Shown here: positions 16,828 to 25,182 of the stretch, in pieces
Numbering within the stretch: the stretch's first letter is position 1
Layout: each line of letters starts with the position of its first letter
From: SZUA-547 sp963669265
GTDB lineage: Bacteria; Pseudomonadota; Alphaproteobacteria; Rhodobacterales; Rhodobacteraceae
Reading direction: 5' to 3'
Assembly (NCBI GenBank): GCA_963669265.1
Contig: OY769916.1
Span: forward strand, 2,046,001 to 2,110,000
DNA length: 64,000 nucleotides
Translations under genes and position numbers: made by a program
The notes under the pieces: generated by a model
Told to the model about the DNA's origin: nothing
The model's input: the letters and a program-made list of their open reading frames with translations, nothing else
Database searches by the model: none

Positions 16828-17682
16828 TCACCCGATCTTCACCGCCACATTGTCGATCAGACGGGTCCGGCCGATCGTGGCGGCGACCAGAAGCCGGCCC
16901 TCTTTCATGCCGGGCGCAAAGGGCGCCAACGTGTCGGCCTGACGCATCTCCAGATAATCGAGGCTGGCGAACCCGTTGCGCAGGATCTCCGCACGGCCCT
17001 CGCCCAGACGCACGCGGGCGCGTTCCGGCTCTGCGGCGATATCCTCGGCGCAAGACAACAGCGTGCGGTTCAGCGTGCGGGCGACCACCAGTTCTTCCGG
17101 CGAGAGATAGGCGTTGCGCGATGAGAGCGCGAGCCCTTCCTCATCCCGCACGATCGGCCCGCCGATGATTTTGGTCGGGATGTCGAGATCATCCACCAGC
17201 CGCCGGACCACGCAGAGCTGTTGATAATCCTTCTCGCCGAACACCGCATAGTCGGTTCCCGCCTGGATCAGCAGTTTTGCGACAACGAGCGCGACGCCAC
17301 CGAAGAAATGCGGCCGGAAATCCGTCTCCAGCCCCTCGGCCGGGCCTTTTATCCCGATCGATGTCGCGAAACCCGGCGCATACATCTCCGCCCCGCCGGG
17401 CGCGAAGATCAACTCTGCGCCCGCGCCGGCGGCGGCGGTCACGTCCGCCTCCTCCGCCCGGGGATAGGCGTCGAAATCCTCATGCGGCGCGAACTGGGTC
17501 GGATTGACGAAGATCGACAGCGCGCAATGGTCGGCATGCTCCAGCCCCAGCCGCACCAGCGACAGATGCCCCTCATGCAGCGAGCCCATGGTGGGCACAT
17601 AGGCGGTTTTCCGCCCCTCCGCGCGCCAGGCGCAAACCTGCGCCCGCAACTCGGACACGGTCCGGGCGACCTGGACGCTCAA
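16828..17682 (-). CDS. panC: Pantoate-beta-alanine ligase
   Basis: PanC joins pantoate and beta-alanine with ATP to form pantothenate, the precursor of coenzyme A. The 284-residue product shows PTMGSLHEGHLSLV (HxGH nucleotide-binding signature), IFVNPTQFAPHEDF, VFGEKDYQQL and LALSSRNAYL (KMSKS-equivalent region). Its start overlaps the end of panB by 4 bases, so panB and panC are translationally coupled. Confidence 0.97.
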   Translation of the reverse strand: MSVQVARTVSELRAQVCAWRAEGRKTAYVPTMGSLHEGHLSLVRLGLEHADHCALSIFVNPTQFAPHEDFDAYPRAEEADVTAAAGAGAELIFAPGGAEMYAPGFATSIGIKGPAEGLETDFRPHFFGGVALVVAKLLIQAGTDYAVFGEKDYQQLCVVRRLVDDLDIPTKIIGGPIVRDEEGLALSSRNAYLSPEELVVARTLNRTLLSCAEDIAAEPERARVRLGEGRAEILRNGFASLDYLEMRQADTLAPFAPGMKEGRLLVAATIGRTRLIDNVAVKIG

Positions 17683-18536
17683 TGTTTCGCTCCGGTCTTG
17701 CGGGCGTAGGTCTGGGCCAGGGTCGGAAAACTGCGGTCGCGCACTTCGTTGGCGTACTCCGCCACGGCGGCGCCGATCACGCCCTCCAGATCGGCGTAGA
17801 GCTTCACGAATTTCGGCACGCTGTCGCCATGGACGCCCAGCATGTCATCCGACACCAGAATCTGGCCGTCGCAATCCGGGCTGGCGCCGATGCCGATGGT
17901 CGGAATGGAGACCGCGTTGGTGATGTCGACGGCGACGGAGGCGATGGTGGCTTCGACCACGACGGAGAACGCCCCCGCCGCTTCGACCGCCTTGGCGTCC
18001 GCGATCAGACGCGCGGCGCCCTCGTCAGAACGGCCTTGCACTTTGTATCCGCCGAGCTTCTCAACCGATTGCGGCAGCAGGCCCACATGCGCCATCACCG
18101 GGATGCCCGCGTCGACGATCGCCCTGATCTGAGGGGCCATATCCGCGCCGCCCTCCAGCTTCACGGCGTCGACGCCGCTCTCCTCCATCGCGCGGCGGGC
18201 GTTGGCGAGCGCCTGCTCCGGCCCGTCCTCATACGTGCCCGCTGGCAGATCAAGCACCACGCAGGCCTGGCTGGACGCCCCCGACACCGCCTTGCCGTGC
18301 AGGATCATCGTGTCGAGCGAGATCCCGACCGTGCTCTCCATGCCGTAGAGCGTCATCGCGACGCTGTCGCCGATCAGGATCAGATCGACATGCGGATCCA
18401 TGATGCGCGCGGTCGGCGCGGTATAGGCGGTCAGGCAGACCACCGGGTCGCCGCCCTTGCGCGCGCGGATCGCGTCCGGCGCCAGACGCACGGCGCGCTG
18501 CGAGGAACCGCCTCCGCCATAAATCGGGGATGACAT
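17679..18536 (-). CDS. panB: 3-methyl-2-oxobutanoate hydroxymethyltransferase
   Basis: PanB transfers a hydroxymethyl group from methylene-tetrahydrofolate to ketoisovalerate, making ketopantoate. Diagnostic blocks are CLTAYTAPTARIMD, LIGDSVAMTLYG, KLEGG and AHVGLLPQS. Two starts are possible, GTG 18542 and ATG 18536; the GGAG directly before the GTG is correctly spaced only for the ATG, giving 285 residues. A tiny 11-codon frame ends 2 bases upstream. panC follows with a 4-base overlap. Confidence 0.96.
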   Translation of the reverse strand: MSSPIYGGGGSSQRAVRLAPDAIRARKGGDPVVCLTAYTAPTARIMDPHVDLILIGDSVAMTLYGMESTVGISLDTMILHGKAVSGASSQACVVLDLPAGTYEDGPEQALANARRAMEESGVDAVKLEGGADMAPQIRAIVDAGIPVMAHVGLLPQSVEKLGGYKVQGRSDEGAARLIADAKAVEAAGAFSVVVEATIASVAVDITNAVSIPTIGIGASPDCDGQILVSDDMLGVHGDSVPKFVKLYADLEGVIGAAVAEYANEVRDRSFPTLAQTYARKTGAKH

Positions 18537-18538
18537 GT

Positions 18539-18574
18539 TCACTCCATCGCCTTGTCGGCGTCAGGGATTTTCAT
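18539..18574 (-). other. Possible 11-codon leader frame ahead of panB
   Basis: An ATG at 18574, preceded by AAGGACGAG, opens an 11-residue frame (MKIPDADKAME). It ends with TGA at 18539, 2 bases before the panB ATG. The arrangement would allow translational coupling. It may be chance. Confidence 0.3.
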
Positions 18575-18632
18575 GGCTCGTCCTTACCGCAACCGGCGCC
18601 GGCGTGGAACGCGATGGCGCGGCCGCTCAGGC

Positions 18633-18767
18633 TCAGGCGACGTAGAGGGCGAGGAAAATCAGGACGAAGATGCAGATATAGACCGACCGCATCGTCCAGC
18701 GCACGAAGCCGTCATAGGTCTTCTTCTGCTCCGTGATGTCCATCGAACCGATTTCATAGTCAGCCAT
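18633..18767 (-). CDS. aa3-type cytochrome c oxidase subunit IV (44 aa)
   Basis: This very small gene encodes 44 residues: a short N-terminal stretch MADYEIGSMDITEQ, then KKTYDGFVRW, and one membrane helix at about residues 27-43 (SVYICIFVLIFLALYV). This is the hallmark of the bacterial aa3-type cytochrome oxidase subunit IV, an accessory single-helix protein of the terminal oxidase. AGGGA lies upstream of the ATG. It precedes panBC on the same strand by about 60 bp. The main oxidase subunits are not in the window. Confidence 0.9.
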   Translation of the reverse strand: MADYEIGSMDITEQKKTYDGFVRWTMRSVYICIFVLIFLALYVA

Positions 18768-18960
18768 CTGCTTTTTCCCTTGGCGGCAAGCGACGTTTCG
18801 CGCGCACTATAGTGATGTTGCGCAGAATTTGGAACATTCGGTTTTCGCGGCTCTGCGCCGCAGGATGAAGCGAATAAATAGCTGAAATCAAGGCATTTTC
18901 TCACATCACATGCCGGCACGCTGCTTGTGGGTCAGATAGAATTCACGCCCGACGACTCGC

Positions 18961-20022
18961 CTAAGACGCGCGCCGCCAGCGCCAGACGCCGTCCTCGCCT
19001 GACTCGCGGATCGCCTCTCCCCGCGCGCGCAAGTAATTCAGATGAGCGATGGCTTCGGCTGCGGCGAGGCCGAATTCGTCCTCGCGCACATCTCGCTTGA
19101 AAAGCGTCTTCAGGCACTCGACGGCGCTGCGCGGCTCGGTCAGATGCGCCTGCAAACGGTCCAGCGCGCCCAGATGATTGTCGATCAGCTGCACCAGCCG
19201 AAACCCGACGCCGGTGAACGGCGTCTTGTGGCCGGGCAGCGCCAACACATCGTCGCGCGCATGCGCCTTTAACGCCTCGCAGCTCGCCAGCCAGTCGGCC
19301 AGAGGATCGGCCTCCGGCTCGGTCGGGTACACCCCGATATTGGAGGAGATGCCGGGGATGATCTGATCGCCGGTCAGCCAGATCGGCGCATCAAGGCACA
19401 GAAGCGTCGCGTGATCCGGCGCATGCCCATGGCCAAAGATCACCTTCCAGCGCCGCGCGCCGATCCGGATCACTTCGCCCTCCACAATGCGCCGGAAACC
19501 CAGCGGCATCGGATGCACAGAGCGCGAGAAATTGAACGGAGTCGACTCGGCGTAGGCCGCCACCTCCGCCTCGGAAAATCCGCAGCCCCGCCGAAACGCC
19601 ACCTGCTCCACCGTCGGGCGGTCCTGATGATCGAGATGCAGCATGCGCGCGAACAGCCACGCGGTGCGCGTCGTCCAGAGCGCGCAGCCGGTGCGCGCCA
19701 TCAGCCAGCCCGCAAGGCCGATATGGTCGGGATGGTGATGGGTCACGATCAACCGCTTGATCGGGCGACCCGCCAGCGGCCCGTCCAGCAGCTTTTCCAG
19801 CGCGACCCGGCAACGCGGGTGGTTGACGCCGCTGTCGATCAGGGTCCAGCCGTCGCCATCCTCCAGAGCGTAAAGGTTCACATGGTTCAGCGCCATGGGC
19901 AGCGGCGCGCGCAACCACAACAGGCCCGGCGCGACCTCTACGGCGTCCCCCGCTTCGGGCGGCTCGAACGGAAGACGGATCTCAGCGGCGCTGTCCGGGC
20001 GGCGGTCCTCGGGAAACTCCAT
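18961..20022 (-). CDS. MBL-fold metallo-hydrolase
   Basis: This 353-residue metallo-beta-lactamase-fold protein has the metal-binding THHHPDHIGLAG (HxHxDH), a downstream His in GHGHAPDH, WLTGDQIIPG and LPGHKTPF. It resembles glyoxalase II-like hydrolases with a long helical C-terminal part that may bind a thioester or nucleic acid substrate. The ATG at 20022 comes 1 base after the acyl-CoA dehydrogenase stop, so the genes are coupled. A CoA-thioester substrate would fit that neighbour but is inference. Confidence 0.88.
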   Translation of the reverse strand: MEFPEDRRPDSAAEIRLPFEPPEAGDAVEVAPGLLWLRAPLPMALNHVNLYALEDGDGWTLIDSGVNHPRCRVALEKLLDGPLAGRPIKRLIVTHHHPDHIGLAGWLMARTGCALWTTRTAWLFARMLHLDHQDRPTVEQVAFRRGCGFSEAEVAAYAESTPFNFSRSVHPMPLGFRRIVEGEVIRIGARRWKVIFGHGHAPDHATLLCLDAPIWLTGDQIIPGISSNIGVYPTEPEADPLADWLASCEALKAHARDDVLALPGHKTPFTGVGFRLVQLIDNHLGALDRLQAHLTEPRSAVECLKTLFKRDVREDEFGLAAAEAIAHLNYLRARGEAIRESGEDGVWRWRRAS

Positions 20023-20023
20023 G

Positions 20024-21745
20024 TCAGCGCGACCCCAAAGCGTCGGCGTTCGCCGCATAGAGATCATGGCCGCCCGCGACGCCCGCAGCGGCCTCTGTGA
20101 TCGCCTGTGGCGCCATCCTCAAGAGGTGAAACCGCGCCAGCGGCGTCCACGCCGTGTCGGCCAGCGCCGCGCGCAGCAGGTAATGCCCGCCAAGCACCAG
20201 TGCGAAAGCCTTCAGATAATGCGACGCGCCGGCGAAGCGGTCATTCTCCGGCAGGTTCTGTAAAACCTCGGTCGCGCCCGCTACGGAGTCGCGCGCGGTT
20301 TTCAGAACATTGGCGAATTGGGGATGCCCGCTCTGATTGGCGCGGCGCACAGTCTGGGCGACCTCCTCCAGCAGCGCCCGCGCCGCCGTCCCGCCATCCG
20401 CCATTTTCCGCCCCACCAGATCCATCGCCTGAATGCCGTTGGTCCCTTCGTAGATCGACGTCACCCGCACGTCTCGCAGGATCTGCGCGGCCCCGGTCTC
20501 CTCGATAAAGCCGAGCCCGCCATGGATCTGGATCCCCAAATCGGCCGCCGCGATCCCCGCATCGGTCCCATAGGCCTTGGCGATGGGCGTCAACAGCGCG
20601 CCGCGCGCGGCCCAAGCGTCGCTCTCAGCGCCCTCCGCCCCGCGCGCTATGTCGAAGCTGAATGCGCAGTCATAGCAGATCGCCCGCGCCGTCGCGGTCA
20701 GCGCCCGTTGCGTCAGCAGCATCCGGCGCACATCCGCATGGTCCACGATCGCGCCGGTCCCGTCCGCAATCGGCGAGGCGCCCTGCTTGCGCTCAATGGC
20801 GTAGGCCAGCGCCTTTTGGCTGGCCCGTTCCGCCGCGCCGACCCCTTCCAGCCCGACGCCGAGCCGGGCGTTGTTCATCATCCGGAACATGACCTCGATG
20901 CCGCCATGCGCCTCGCCCACCAGCCAGCCCTTGGCGTCCTGAAACGCCATCACCGCTGTTGGAGAGGCGCGCAGCCCGAGCTTGTGCTCCAGACTGACCG
21001 TGGTGATCGCGTTGGCCGTGCCCGGCGCGCCGTGAGCGTCGGGGAGGAATTTCGGAACCACGAAGACCGACAGGCCCTTCACCCCCTCCGGCCCGTCCGG
21101 GATGCGCGCCAGAACGAGGTGAGAGATGTTCTCGGTCAGATCGTGATCGCCCCAGGTGATGAAGATCTTCTGGCCGGTGATCGCGAAGGTCCCATCGCTC
21201 TGCGGCTCGGCCCGTGTGGCGATCGCAGCCAGATCGGTGCCCGCTTGCGGCTCGGTCAGGTTCATCGTTCCCAGCCATTCGCCGGCGGCCAGCTTCGGCA
21301 GGTAGAGCGCCTTGATCCGCGGGGGCGCGAACGCCTCCAGCGCCTCGATCTGTCCCTGGGCCAGCAGCGGCGCGAGCGAGAGCGAGAGGTTGGCGCTCGC
21401 GATCATTTCGTTGACCGGAGAGGCGAATGTCAGCGGCAAGCCAAGCCCGCCATGCTCCGGGCGCGCCGTCATGCCGATGAACCCGCCCGACGCGAACGCC
21501 GCCAGCGCGTCCCGAAACCCCGCCGGCGTGCGCACGGCGCCGTCTTCGAGCTCTGACCGCTCCAGATCGCCAGACCGGTTGAGCGGCGCGAACGCCTCCT
21601 CAGCGATCCGCGCCGCGCCCGCCAGAATCGCCTTTCTGAGATCGGCGGTCGCCTCGGCGAACAGCGCGGTCCCGGACAAGCGCCGTGCGCCGACCATATG
21701 GTCCAGCGTGAAGGCGATGTCCTGCAACGGCGCGCGATAGCTCAT
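20024..21745 (-). CDS. Acyl-CoA dehydrogenase, DmdC-like long form
   Basis: This 573-residue FAD enzyme has the acyl-CoA dehydrogenase core: MNLTEPQAGTDLA, GQKIFITWGDHDL, QIHGGLGFIEETGAAQILRD (landmarks GGLGF and QILRD) and SIYEGTNGIQAMDL with the catalytic Glu region. An extra C-terminal domain of about 110 residues follows, as in DmdC and related enzymes. DmdC oxidises methylmercaptopropionyl-CoA in DMSP breakdown, but this subfamily is broad and the substrate cannot be fixed. It lies directly upstream of the MBL hydrolase. Confidence 0.9.
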   Translation of the reverse strand: MSYRAPLQDIAFTLDHMVGARRLSGTALFAEATADLRKAILAGAARIAEEAFAPLNRSGDLERSELEDGAVRTPAGFRDALAAFASGGFIGMTARPEHGGLGLPLTFASPVNEMIASANLSLSLAPLLAQGQIEALEAFAPPRIKALYLPKLAAGEWLGTMNLTEPQAGTDLAAIATRAEPQSDGTFAITGQKIFITWGDHDLTENISHLVLARIPDGPEGVKGLSVFVVPKFLPDAHGAPGTANAITTVSLEHKLGLRASPTAVMAFQDAKGWLVGEAHGGIEVMFRMMNNARLGVGLEGVGAAERASQKALAYAIERKQGASPIADGTGAIVDHADVRRMLLTQRALTATARAICYDCAFSFDIARGAEGAESDAWAARGALLTPIAKAYGTDAGIAAADLGIQIHGGLGFIEETGAAQILRDVRVTSIYEGTNGIQAMDLVGRKMADGGTAARALLEEVAQTVRRANQSGHPQFANVLKTARDSVAGATEVLQNLPENDRFAGASHYLKAFALVLGGHYLLRAALADTAWTPLARFHLLRMAPQAITEAAAGVAGGHDLYAANADALGSR

Positions 21746-21893
21746 GCGGGCGAACTCCTAAGGGGCGCGCTCATCGCCGGATGGGTTTACCTGATCGGGC
21801 GCGAGCGATAGGTGAGGCGCACGCTAGCCTTGGCCCCCTCGGGCCGCAAGATGGGACGCGAGAAGGCCGCTCGGCTTTTCGCGGCTGAGACGG

Positions 21894-22883
21894 ATGACCA
21901 ACGCCCGGCTTATGACCGACATTCTCGCACCGGACCGGGACGGCCTCAGCGCCGCCGCCGCGCTCCTGCGTGAGGGACGGCTGGTCGCGTTCCCGACGGA
22001 GACGGTCTATGGGCTGGGCGCCGATGCGCGCGACGGACAGGCGGTCGCGGCGATATTCGACGCCAAGGGTCGTCCGCATTTCAATCCGCTGATCGCTCAT
22101 GTTGCCGATCTGGCGGCGGCGGAGCAACTGGCGGAGTTCAACGAACAGGCGCGACTATTGGCGCAAGCGTTCTGGCCCGGCCCGCTGACTCTGGTCCTGC
22201 CGCTGCGCCCGGGCGCGGGGCTCTCGGACCTCGTGACGGCGGGGCTTTCGACCGTCGCGTTGCGCGTGCCCGCGCATCCCGCCGCCCAAGCCTTGCTGAC
22301 CGCATTCGGAGGGCCCGTCGCGGCCCCCTCGGCCAACCCGTCGGGCAAGCTCAGCCCGACTGAGGCGGCGCATGTGATCGAGGGTCTCGGCGAAAGGATC
22401 GCCGCCGTGCTCGACGCCGGGCCGTGCGCGGTCGGTCTGGAATCGACGATCATCGGGTGGGAGGGCGAAAACCCCGTGCTCTTGCGCCCCGGCGGGCAGC
22501 CGGTGGAGGCGCTCGAAGAGGCGTTGGGCGCGCCGATCAAAGGCGGCGCGCTGGATGAGGTCAAACCCTCCGCCCCCGGCCAGCTTCTGAGCCATTATGC
22601 GCCCGAGGCGTCGCTGCGTCTGGAGGCCGACGCGCCCTTGCCAGGCGAGGCGTGGCTCGGCTTCGGCCCGGATCCGGCGGGCTTTGCCGGACCTGCGCGC
22701 AACCTTTCCCCATCGGGCGATCTGCGGGAGGCGGCGGCGAACCTCTTCGCCCATCTGCGGGCTCTCGACGCGGAAGATTGCGACCGCATCGCCGTCGCGC
22801 AGATCCCGCGCCATGGGTTGGGCCTCGCCATCGCAGACCGGTTGCAGCGCGCCGCCGCGCCAAGGGAGGGAATGGACGCATGA
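21894..22883 (+). CDS. L-threonylcarbamoyladenylate synthase, Sua5-type
   Basis: It makes threonylcarbamoyl-AMP from threonine, bicarbonate and ATP for the t6A37 modification of ANN-decoding tRNAs. The YrdC-like domain fills residues 10-200 (PTETVYGLGADARDG, KGRPHFNPLIAHV, APSANPSGKLSPT, GLESTIIG). A C-terminal Sua5 domain follows, joined by the linker SHYAPEASL. The length of 329 residues marks the two-domain Sua5 form rather than short TsaC. A second ATG at 21912 is possible; neither has a strong ribosome site. Confidence 0.93.
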   Translation: MTNARLMTDILAPDRDGLSAAAALLREGRLVAFPTETVYGLGADARDGQAVAAIFDAKGRPHFNPLIAHVADLAAAEQLAEFNEQARLLAQAFWPGPLTLVLPLRPGAGLSDLVTAGLSTVALRVPAHPAAQALLTAFGGPVAAPSANPSGKLSPTEAAHVIEGLGERIAAVLDAGPCAVGLESTIIGWEGENPVLLRPGGQPVEALEEALGAPIKGGALDEVKPSAPGQLLSHYAPEASLRLEADAPLPGEAWLGFGPDPAGFAGPARNLSPSGDLREAAANLFAHLRALDAEDCDRIAVAQIPRHGLGLAIADRLQRAAAPREGMDA

Positions 22884-22914
22884 CGGCGCGCCCTCTCCGT
22901 CCTATCCTCGCCCC

Positions 22915-24348
22915 ATGAACACGCTGAAAGAACCCACGCCGGAGCTGATCGCCGCCGTGACAGAGGCCGCGGGACCGGGCGGCGTACGCGATCTCGACGA
23001 AGCGCAATCCTATCTGGAGGAGCCGCGCCGACGCTGGACAGGGCGCGCCGCCGCGATCCTCCGTCCGTCGGATGTGGATCACGTGGCGGAGATCATCCGC
23101 CTTTGCGCCGCCGCGCGCGTCGCGGTGGTCCCCTATGGCGGCGGCACCGGACTTGTCGGCGGGCAGATCGCGCATGAAGGGCCGGTTCCGGTCCTTGTCT
23201 CGCTAGAGCGCATGAACAGGGTCCGCAATGTCGATGCGCGCGACGGCGCGATCATCATCGAGGCGGGCGTTACGCTGGCCGAAGCGCAGGCGGCCGCCGA
23301 GGACGCCGGCATGCTGTTCCCGCTTTCGCTCGCCTCGGAAGGGTCATGCCAGATCGGCGGCAATCTGGCGACCAACGCCGGCGGCACGCAGGTGTTGCGC
23401 TATGGCAATGCGCGCGATCTCTGCCTTGGCGTGGAGGCGGCGCTGCCCGACGGCTCAGTGCTGCGGGGCCTGAAAACGCTGCGCAAGGACAATACCGGGT
23501 ACGATTTGCGCCACCTTCTGATCGGCTCGGAAGGCACGCTCGGGATCATCACCGCCGCGGCCTTGAAACTGTTTCCACGCCCGGTGGAGATTGCGTCCGC
23601 GTTCTGCGCCGTCCCCTCTCCCGCCAACGCGGTCGACCTGCTGCGCTTCGTGCGCGACAGGATGGGAGAGACCGTCTCCGCCTTCGAGCTGATGAGCGCG
23701 ACGGGCATGAGATTCCTCGCCGAGCACGTCCCCGACGCCAAGCCGCCGGTCGGCGCCGAGGGTTGGAGCGTGCTGATCGAAGCGGGCGGCGGCCCCGGCG
23801 CGCAAGACGCGCTGGAGGCGGCCTTGGGCGATGCGTTCGAGGCGGAGTTGATCTCGGACGCCGCCATCGCCCAGAACGAGGCCCAGCGCGCCATGTTCTG
23901 GCGGGTGCGCGAGGACACGCCGGAGGCCAATCGCAAGGTCGGCGCGGTCGCCAGCCACGATATCTCCGTCCCGGTCAGCCGGATCGCCGAGTTCATCGCG
24001 GCCGCCGACGCGGCGGTCGCCAAACTGGATCCGAGCCTGCGCGTCAATTGCTTCGGCCATGTGGGCGACGGCAACCTACACTACAACCTCTTTCCCGCCA
24101 AAGGCCGGATGCGGGAGGAATACGCCGCCATCGCCCCCGTCGCCTCACGCGCGGTGCATGACGTGGTGGCCGCCCATGACGGTTCGTTCAGCGCCGAGCA
24201 TGGCGTCGGCCGGTTGAAGACAGAGGATCTGGTCCGTTATGGCGATCCGGCGAAACTGGCGGCGATGCGCGCGATCAAGCAGGCGCTCGACCCGGCGGGG
24301 ATCATGAATCCGGGCGCGGTGCTTTCGGTTACGTGTGGCGATATGTGA
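22915..24348 (+). CDS. FAD-linked oxidase, GlcD / D-2-hydroxyglutarate dehydrogenase-like
   Basis: This 477-residue flavoprotein has an FAD_binding_4 domain (PYGGGTGLVGGQIAHEG, GCQIGG-like SCQIGGNLATNAGGTQ, LRKDNTGYDLRHLLIGSEGTLGI, landmarks only). Its C-terminal domain contains NCFGHVGDGNLHYNLF and SAEHGVGRLK. Such enzymes oxidise D-2-hydroxy acids and pass electrons to quinone or a transfer flavoprotein. Substrate is unknown. The frame opens far upstream at 22597 in the shadow of the Sua5 gene; the ATG at 22915 matches the family N-terminus. It starts 31 bases after the Sua5-type gene. Confidence 0.92.
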   Translation: MNTLKEPTPELIAAVTEAAGPGGVRDLDEAQSYLEEPRRRWTGRAAAILRPSDVDHVAEIIRLCAAARVAVVPYGGGTGLVGGQIAHEGPVPVLVSLERMNRVRNVDARDGAIIIEAGVTLAEAQAAAEDAGMLFPLSLASEGSCQIGGNLATNAGGTQVLRYGNARDLCLGVEAALPDGSVLRGLKTLRKDNTGYDLRHLLIGSEGTLGIITAAALKLFPRPVEIASAFCAVPSPANAVDLLRFVRDRMGETVSAFELMSATGMRFLAEHVPDAKPPVGAEGWSVLIEAGGGPGAQDALEAALGDAFEAELISDAAIAQNEAQRAMFWRVREDTPEANRKVGAVASHDISVPVSRIAEFIAAADAAVAKLDPSLRVNCFGHVGDGNLHYNLFPAKGRMREEYAAIAPVASRAVHDVVAAHDGSFSAEHGVGRLKTEDLVRYGDPAKLAAMRAIKQALDPAGIMNPGAVLSVTCGDM

Positions 24349-24590
24349 ATCGCAGTGATTCGCTGGCCGGGCCGAATCTCGCTCCGAATCGGCGACTCAG
24401 GCGGTCGGAATCTCGCTTTCCACCCGCCATTTCGGCACCGCAACAAGCGCGCATGACAATAGTCACATGCTGTCCACAGACTCCACCGGGGCTTATCCAC
24501 AAGAATCTTTTCCGTCGCATTCTTTCCATATTGCCGGTGCGGCCCGGCGACCGCATAGTAATTCCCATGAACAGCGGAGCTTCGGTTCTG

Positions 24591-24744
24591 CGGTTCTAGG
24601 GATCGGACGGCCTTCGGGTCGAGCGGTTTCGGAGACCGGGAAGTCTTCGGGCGGAACGGTCTCGGGGTCAGGAGGTCTTCGGATCGCTTGATTCTTTGGA
24701 TCAGTCCGTCTTCGGGCGGAGTGGTTCTGGGAGGTGTCGGGGTG
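24591..24744. repeat. Degenerate 33-bp tandem repeat, about 4.7 units
   Basis: Units begin at 24591, 24624, 24657 and 24690, with a partial unit from 24723. The most conserved block is CTTCGG near unit position 22; a GGTTC/GGTTT/GGTCTC-like element opens most units. The period is a multiple of three, so both strands show an 11-residue periodic frame. Those frames lack gene-like features and are taken as a consequence of the repeat. Confidence 0.65.
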
Positions 24745-24978
24745 TTTTACGAAACACGTGCTAAGACTTCCGCGTCTGAGCGCCTGATACCTCCCTTTAT
24801 TATGCCTATACTTCAACATACATCGATGTAGACGCGCTGGCGCTGGCTGTTCGCCGCCGCCGCGCGGCTATCCACACGCGCGCAATCCGAGCGCACGAAG
24901 CCGATCCGTGCACCGCGAGTCAGAACCAGCGAGCGCGCCGCGGGCCAGACATATCCGAGACTTCGAGAAGAGCGTGCA

Positions 24979-25038
24979 GGGGGCTGGTTGGCCTCAGCCC
25001 CCATAGAGAAAGGGCCCGGTAAATACGCCACCGGGCCC
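24979..25038. terminator. Two adjacent GC-rich hairpins
   Basis: Hairpin one pairs GGGGGCTG (24979-24986) with CAGCCCCC (24995-25002). Hairpin two pairs GGGCCCGGT (25012-25020) with ACCGGGCCC (25030-25038). Neither has a long T-run. They could end a transcript or be part of an unannotated structured RNA. Confidence 0.4.
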
Positions 25039-25182
25039 CCTGATCAGTGTCAGTTATACTAAATTCCGCGTCTGTGCGCCTGCGCGAATCACGATAAACG
25101 AGACCGCGAATCAGTCAACTGTATTTCGTGGGTGATTCGCTTTTATCCACAAGAAATTGCCAATCTCCCCATAATTAGCGGC

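Larger units (their letters stand above)
24349..25182. other. 834-bp non-coding region with DnaA boxes and GANTC cluster
   Basis: No convincing gene is seen. Perfect DnaA boxes TTATCCACA lie at 24493-24501 and 25143-25151, both followed by AGAA; a one-mismatch box CTATCCACA lies at 24868-24876. Thirteen GANTC sites occur, with starts at 24347 (overlapping the upstream stop), 24357, 24374, 24386, 24394, 24408, 24479, 24503, 24690, 24917, 25086, 25108 and 25134. A 33-bp tandem repeat and two strong hairpins lie between. This resembles an alphaproteobacterial replication-origin or methylation-controlled region, but that is inference. Confidence 0.55.

Noticed and set aside
20318..21556. Plus-strand frame opposite the acyl-CoA dehydrogenase
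   Set aside because: The minus-strand frame has all dehydrogenase motifs; the plus frame has none.
24591..24744. CRISPR array
   Set aside because: Units are directly adjacent with no spacers, too degenerate, and no cas genes are present.
24493..24819. Minus-strand 108-codon frame over the 33-bp repeats
   Set aside because: Its 11-residue periodicity comes from the DNA repeat; no ribosome site or known domain.
24813..25031. Minus-strand 72-codon frame over the paired hairpins
   Set aside because: It overlaps strong hairpins and has no recognisable domain; a real small gene cannot be fully excluded.
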